From: Anaerolineae bacterium
Lineage (GTDB): Bacteria > Chloroflexota > Anaerolineae > Anaerolineales > Villigracilaceae
DNA length: 9,173 nucleotides
Direction of reading: 5' to 3'
Assembly (NCBI GenBank): GCA_017303735.1
Contig: JAFLCF010000175.1
Span: 1 to 9,173, forward strand
A program made the translations under genes and the position numbers. The notes beneath the pieces were generated by a model that was not told the DNA's origin, did no database searches, and was given only the letters and a program-made list of their open reading frames with translations. Positions 5,655 through 9,173 of the stretch are shown here, one piece after another. The stretch's first letter is position 1, and each line of letters starts with the position of its first letter.

Positions 5655-6302
5655 CTAGACCGAAAATTCAGAGACTCGATACCAAATATCTACATTTACA
5701 TGGATGGTCTTCGAATGCTGCACATCCATACCAAGGTTCGGCTCTGGTTCGGCAGGCGCAGAACGAAACGCCACTTTTGCCTGTGCCTGAAAAGGCATCG
5801 CCATCTCTTCATCATAAATATTCTCGTTCAGATCATACACGCCCAACAACTTCACCCCCATCGTCTGCGCGATCTTTGCGGCTTTCCCTTTGGCTTTCTC
5901 CAACGTCACCAACAACAAGGCTTCACGCGTCGCGTCTTCGTCGTACTTCCACTCTGTTCGCGTGAGGGATGCATTCTTCTGTGACGCGATCACATCGAGA
6001 ATCTCTGCAAACTTCGCCAAATCTTCACAGCGGATCTTCAAACGATAGGATGCTGTGGATGATTTCAACACCGCGCCCGTGGATGTGGACACATTCACGC
6101 CTTGAAGTGTCACCGTCTCTTCCTTAACCCCAGCCTGCTTCAGCGCTTCAAGCAGTTGATTTACTTCCTTGGCTTTCTTCATCGCCTCGTTCCCACTGAC
6201 CAGCGATGAACCTTTCACCACCACATGCAAATCCGCATGCGTGGCGAATATTTCTTCCTTTTGAGATGCAGAGACTTTGATGGTATCGGGTTTGTGTTCC
6301 AT
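5655..6302 (-). CDS. SIMPL-domain (DUF541) protein without signal peptide
   Basis: 215-residue protein with a SIMPL/DUF541 domain across nearly its whole length: a TIKVSASQKEEI start strand, an Ala/Lys-rich helix (NEAMKKAKEVNQLLEALKQAGV, about 38-59), the typical turn into VTLQGVNVSTS, and a second helix rich in Ala and Lys (about 125-147). Most SIMPL proteins (BP26/OMP28 type) are exported and form rings. This one starts MEHKPDTIKV and has no signal peptide or membrane segment, so it is probably cytoplasmic. No enzyme activity is known. The ATG directly follows the TAA stop of the phosphatase gene (TAAATG), with AGGAGA 9 nt upstream, so the two are cotranslated. It lies 51 nt before the ATPase gene. 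Confidence 0.85.
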   Translation of the reverse strand: MEHKPDTIKVSASQKEEIFATHADLHVVVKGSSLVSGNEAMKKAKEVNQLLEALKQAGVKEETVTLQGVNVSTSTGAVLKSSTASYRLKIRCEDLAKFAEILDVIASQKNASLTRTEWKYDEDATREALLLVTLEKAKGKAAKIAQTMGVKLLGVYDLNENIYDEEMAMPFQAQAKVAFRSAPAEPEPNLGMDVQHSKTIHVNVDIWYRVSEFSV

Positions 6303-7265
6303 TTATTTCATTCTCCTAGTTTTCTCCAACCAACGCAGCGCAAGCCAGTGATGCGAATCTGGTCGTGCCCAGGGGTGATGCTCACGCACACGCACCAACG
6401 CATCCTCGGCACTTAGACCATCGAGCAAGATCAAGACAGCACAGCAAGTTGTTGTTGAACGGTTCATGCCCGCCACGCAATGGACAAGAACTCGTTGATT
6501 CTCTCTCAAGCGTTCGATCACCCACTCCGCTTCCTCGCGGATGTGTTCAACCGTCATCCCATGTGAACCTTCGCCATGTTCTATTGCACGGTCACGCGGG
6601 TCAAGTGGTTGTCCCATCTCAACCCAGCGGCTGGGATTCTCACCCAAATTCAGGACTGCATCCACCTGCGGACGTTTTTTCGATTGAACATTCACACCGC
6701 CGATAAACAAACGGCTGTGGAATTTTTTATCCTTTAATTGAATTGAAATCGGGTCACCACCAAATTTCTTGTAGACTGCTTTTACTTTAGGAACTGACCG
6801 CTTTGGCATGGGCGGCGCGGGTGACCAATCCCGCTCCAGGATAAAAGGTTTGCCCGAAGAAGCGATTTGTTCCCATTCCACATCTTTCGCAAAAAATTGC
6901 ATATCTGCACCGACGGGCAGGCGCAAGCCAAATAAATAGAAGATATCTTTTCGTTTGGGTTGCCGCCATGAATACATATAGGCAATGGTGCGGGAAGTAT
7001 CATCCATACTGTAGGCGGTAAGCGATGGGAAGAAATCATCTCGTTTGAGTTTTGAGATGCCGGAGAACGTCAACGTAAGCGGAACATATTTCGCACGGAC
7101 TTGCTCATAGATTTTCCCATCCCGTTCAAAGAGTTTGGAGAATAAAGGTTGAAATCCCTGTATATGCAAAACGACCTTGCGATTATTTTCCTCATAGGAA
7201 TCCAAACGTGCTCCCTGAATCAAGGAAGCAAAAGGATGTTGAACAATGCGGGTGAAGGAAGTCAT
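6303..7265 (-). CDS. Dual-specificity phosphatase fused to an unrecognised N-terminal domain
   Basis: 320-residue protein. Residues about 180-310 are a dual-specificity phosphatase domain: SRLFIGGVN (184-192) and the catalytic loop VHCVAGMNRSTT (261-272) with nucleophile Cys263 and phosphate-binding Arg269 and Ser270. It should remove phosphate from Tyr, Ser/Thr or another phosphomonoester. At the position of the usual general-acid Asp, about 31 residues before the Cys, there is Glu232 (HGEGSHG). Residues about 1-150 form a beta-rich, aromatic domain (FSGISKLKRDDFF, YSWRQPKRKD, LPVGADMQFFAKDVEWEQI) that I do not recognise; it may recognise the substrate. A Pro/Lys linker lies at 148-165. The ATG at 7265 has no clear ribosome binding site and follows a repeat. 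It is first in a tight pair with the SIMPL gene. Confidence 0.85.
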   Translation of the reverse strand: MTSFTRIVQHPFASLIQGARLDSYEENNRKVVLHIQGFQPLFSKLFERDGKIYEQVRAKYVPLTLTFSGISKLKRDDFFPSLTAYSMDDTSRTIAYMYSWRQPKRKDIFYLFGLRLPVGADMQFFAKDVEWEQIASSGKPFILERDWSPAPPMPKRSVPKVKAVYKKFGGDPISIQLKDKKFHSRLFIGGVNVQSKKRPQVDAVLNLGENPSRWVEMGQPLDPRDRAIEHGEGSHGMTVEHIREEAEWVIERLRENQRVLVHCVAGMNRSTTTCCAVLILLDGLSAEDALVRVREHHPWARPDSHHWLALRWLEKTRRMK

Positions 7266-7273
7266 ACAGAATT

Positions 7274-7320
7274 GTAGGTCGGGCTATGTGCCCATTCATG
7301 GGTATCCAACCCGACATCCT
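7274..7320. repeat. Nested palindromic repeat before the phosphatase gene
   Basis: GTCGGG (7278-7283) pairs with CCCGAC (7310-7315). Inside, CCCA (7291-7294) pairs with TGGG (7299-7302), making a nested stem. The outer parts GTAGGTCGGG and AACCCGAC resemble a diverged form of the GTAGGGCAGGTT/AACC repeat. It ends 9 nt from the phosphatase start codon, where a ribosome binding site would be expected. Confidence 0.5.
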
Positions 7321-7335
7321 CTTTAATTATCAGAA

Positions 7336-7361
7336 ATGGCAGGTTAAAGAACCTGCCCTAC
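7336..7361 (-). repeat. Dispersed palindromic repeat, copy 2
   Basis: On the minus strand it reads GTAGGGCAGGTT, CTTT, AACCTGCCAT. GGCAGGTT and AACCTGCC pair perfectly (8 bp, 4-nt loop, 7338-7357). The TAG inside the element is the stop codon of kynU, as with copy 1 at the methyltransferase gene. It may work as a weak transcription pause or terminator; no strong T-run follows. Confidence 0.6.
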
Positions 7362-8632
7362 GTCACCGCCAACTTATTCTTCGGATATTTCTCGTATCGC
7401 TTCTCATCCATTACTCTACGGATTCTGTCGAAGCCTTCCCAGACATCGGCAAAGGAGAGATAGATGGGCGCAAAGCCGAGGCGCAGATTATCGGGTGCGC
7501 GGAAGTCGGGAATGAGGTTCATCTCTTCAATGAGGGTGCGGTTAATGCGGTAGCCTTCGGGATGGCGAATGGAGATGTGCGAGCCGCGCATGGCAGAATC
7601 AAGCGGAGAGCCGAGCGAAAAGCCAAAGGGGACGAGCCAGCTTTCGGTTAAGAAAGAGGCGAAGTCCGTCATCAAGATGGACTTTTCGCGGAGCGCATCC
7701 ATGCCTGCTTCGAGAAGCGGTTCGAGGGCGGCTTCCATCGTGAGGAGGGAGATCATCGGTTGTGTGCCGACCATGAAGCGTTGTGCGCCGGGCGCGGGTT
7801 GATAGTCGAGGTCGAAGTCGAAGGGATTTTTTTGACCCCACCAACCCCAGATGGGCGAGGAAAGTTTTTCTTGAATATTTTTGTTGACGTATAAAAACGC
7901 GGGCGCGCCGGGACCGCCGTTGAGATATTTGTAGGTGCAGCCGATGGCGAAGTCTGCGTTGCAAGCGTCGAGGTGGACGGGAACGGAGCCGACCGAATGT
8001 GACAGATCCCAAAGGACGAGTGCACCTTTTTTGTGAGCGAGTTCGGTGATGCGCTGCATGTCGTACATGTAACCGCTTTTGAAAACAACATGCGAGAGCG
8101 TGACAAGCGCAGTGTTATCGTCGATGGCGGCTTCGAGCGCGGCGAGGTCAGGCGTGATGTCGTTGTCGCTGGCACCGATGCGGATGATCTCATGACGATT
8201 GCCAAGCATTTGGTTGATACCCTGAAGAATATAAAGGTCAGACGGAAAGTTGAAAGTATCTGTGATGATGCGGGTTTTATTCGGCTGACACGTAAGCGCG
8301 GCAGTAGCGAGTTTAAAGAGGTTGACCGAGACCGTATCGCCGACGAGAGTTTGCCCGGCTGCCGCGCCGATGAGTTGACCGATCTTATCCCCCACGCGTG
8401 AGGGAGCGTCCCACCAGCCTTTGTTCCAGCCGCGGATGAGATCTTTGCCCCATTGTTCATCCACAATTTGGCGCGATTTTTCCTGCGCGGCTTTGGGCAT
8501 CATGCCAAGCGAGTTGCCGTCAAAGTAGACCAGGCTTGGGTCTGGAATGACAAACGCCTCTTTGAAAGAGGCGAGTTTATCTTGAGAGTCGAGTTGCAGG
8601 GCGAAATCGCGGGAGGTTGAGAAGGTTTTCAT
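7358..8632 (-). CDS. kynU: Kynureninase
   Basis: 424-residue PLP-dependent enzyme (EC 3.7.1.3) that cleaves L-kynurenine to anthranilate and alanine, or 3-hydroxykynurenine to 3-hydroxyanthranilate, in tryptophan breakdown or NAD synthesis. Seen: FDGNSLG (37-43), TFNFPSD (126-132), WDLSHSVG (208-215, PLP-ring Asp209), CTYKYLNGGPG (232-242) with Schiff-base Lys235, the WGWWG segment (262-266) and GTQP (289-292). Length and motif order match the full family, so the enzyme looks intact and cytosolic. The ATG at 8632 has only a close AGGAAA as ribosome binding site. No tryptophan dioxygenase or formamidase gene lies nearby in the window. The stop TAG lies in a repeat. It diverges from the zinc-ribbon gene across a 112-nt gap. 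Confidence 0.95.
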   Translation of the reverse strand: MKTFSTSRDFALQLDSQDKLASFKEAFVIPDPSLVYFDGNSLGMMPKAAQEKSRQIVDEQWGKDLIRGWNKGWWDAPSRVGDKIGQLIGAAAGQTLVGDTVSVNLFKLATAALTCQPNKTRIITDTFNFPSDLYILQGINQMLGNRHEIIRIGASDNDITPDLAALEAAIDDNTALVTLSHVVFKSGYMYDMQRITELAHKKGALVLWDLSHSVGSVPVHLDACNADFAIGCTYKYLNGGPGAPAFLYVNKNIQEKLSSPIWGWWGQKNPFDFDLDYQPAPGAQRFMVGTQPMISLLTMEAALEPLLEAGMDALREKSILMTDFASFLTESWLVPFGFSLGSPLDSAMRGSHISIRHPEGYRINRTLIEEMNLIPDFRAPDNLRLGFAPIYLSFADVWEGFDRIRRVMDEKRYEKYPKNKLAVT

Positions 8633-8665
8633 TTTCCTATTTTAACTGGTTTCAATAACTATGCC

Positions 8666-8695
8666 TTGAGAAAAAATTATAAAGAGTACTATAAT
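8666..8695 (+). promoter_or_regulatory. Sigma-70-type promoter for the zinc-ribbon gene
   Basis: TTGAGA (8666-8671) and a perfect TATAAT (8690-8695) are separated by 18 nt. Transcription would begin near 8702, giving a leader of about 43 nt that holds the AGGAGA site (8731-8736). On the opposite strand a TATAAT (8681 to 8676) could serve kynU, but its -35 is poor. The two would overlap. Confidence 0.6.
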
Positions 8696-8744
8696 TCTTT
8701 TGTTCAGACCTATGGGAAAAAATAAATAAAAGGAGAACATCAAC

Positions 8745-9173
8745 ATGAATAATTTTTCTGAGGACAACGAAGAGCAAGAAAATAGCGCTCCTATTTTTGT
8801 AGAATGCCCACATTGCCACACAAAGGTCATGTCTCATGCAGACAATACCTGCCCCGCATGCCAAGAGGATCTATCCGATCTGAGTGATGTGGACCCAAAC
8901 AAGGTTACATTCAGGCTTCACGAGTCTGAAGAGCTTCCTTCTTATTGTTATTCATGCAATCAATACACGGAACTGTATGTTCGCGTTTCAGGAGATCAAG
9001 AGTCGATCCTAAGCAAATTTTTTATGGGGAATGTCTCTCCAGAAGAGACATCCAATGTTGTCATTTTGCTTCCAATATGCGAATTTTGTGCAGAGCAGGA
9101 AGACCCCGAACCGACAGAAGTAGACTATGAAAAACAAACCATGACGTTTGTAGTTCACACAGGGTTTCGTGAC
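8745..9173 (+). CDS. Acidic zinc-ribbon-like protein with four CxxC motifs (partial)
   Basis: 143 codons, open at the right edge. Not recognised as a known family. An acidic N-terminus (MNNFSEDNEEQE) leads to CPHC (21-24) and CPAC (36-39), a spacing typical of a small zinc ribbon. A second pair, CYSC (68-71) and CEFC (112-115), is separated by about 40 residues that may loop out of a second zinc site. A further acidic stretch follows (EQEDPEPTEVDYE, about 117-129). No signal peptide or membrane span is visible. The ATG at 8745 has AGGAGA 8 nt upstream and a good promoter behind it. Base use is somewhat AT-richer than kynU next door. A DNA, RNA or protein-binding role is possible but not shown. 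Confidence 0.75.
   Translation, partial: MNNFSEDNEEQENSAPIFVECPHCHTKVMSHADNTCPACQEDLSDLSDVDPNKVTFRLHESEELPSYCYSCNQYTELYVRVSGDQESILSKFFMGNVSPEETSNVVILLPICEFCAEQEDPEPTEVDYEKQTMTFVVHTGFRD

Noticed and set aside
4626..6302. Possible frameshifts or truncation in the ATPase and SIMPL genes
   Set aside because: Both frames are uninterrupted, with normal length and intact motifs.
2342..7361. The two GTAGGGCAGGTT repeats as ends of a composite mobile element
   Set aside because: They are inverted 5 kb apart, but the segment has no transposase or target duplication, and the repeats are small palindromes like others in gaps.
7753..8466. A 237-codon minus-strand open frame within kynU
   Set aside because: It is in another frame of kynU, is rich in Ser, Arg and Pro as frame shadows of such genes are, and kynU has every family motif.
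1..9173. CRISPR array, tRNA, rRNA, prophage or defence system
   Set aside because: No regularly spaced repeats, cloverleaf, rRNA-like stretch, or nuclease, integrase or toxin-antitoxin motif was found. The dual-specificity phosphatase and SIMPL pair is not a recognised defence module.

Overview
The window looks like chromosomal DNA of a free-living bacterium with roughly 50 % GC, Shine-Dalgarno-led genes and short gaps filled by hairpin-forming dispersed repeats. The gene set and repeat style (GTAGGGCAGGTT-type palindromes, and CTGAGCG/GTCGAAG-type repeats inside operons) recall Anaerolineae-like Chloroflexota. That placement is an inference from memory, not a search result. I see no CRISPR array, tRNA, rRNA, prophage, integrase or transposase.

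Left part (1-2420). On the minus strand lie an RluA-family pseudouridine synthase, cut by the window edge near its C-terminus, and just upstream of it a small cupin. Diverging from the cupin on the plus strand are a 63-residue protein of unknown function and a TsnR-like 23S rRNA 2'-O-methyltransferase. The methyltransferase has no clear ribosome binding site and has an 11-bp perfect hairpin 8 nt before its ATG. It ends in a repeat that supplies its stop codon, followed by a long AT-rich terminator-like hairpin.

Centre (2420-6302). A plus-strand META/HslJ-type lipoprotein gene converges on a minus-strand operon across a shared, strong bidirectional terminator (2891-2925). Read in the direction of transcription, the operon holds a phosphatase, a cytoplasmic SIMPL protein, an ABC ATPase and two six-helix permeases. 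The ATPase and permeases form a complete tripartite ABC-2 exporter of the DUF990 type. The ATPase gene has a hairpin over its ribosome binding site. A dispersed repeat separates the ATPase gene from the first permease gene.

Right part (6303-9173). The phosphatase is a dual-specificity phosphatase domain fused to an unrecognised N-terminal domain, with Glu where such enzymes usually have the general-acid Asp. Upstream of it is kynureninase (kynU). Between kynU and the phosphatase gene lie two hairpin repeats. Diverging from kynU, with a good sigma-70 promoter, is an acidic four-CxxC zinc-ribbon-like protein that runs off the right edge.

The genes combine rRNA modification, export, tryptophan catabolism and signalling without one evident pathway. 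No undescribed multi-gene system is demonstrable. The best leads are the TsnR homologue with its leader, the phosphatase fusion, and the repeat that supplies two stop codons.
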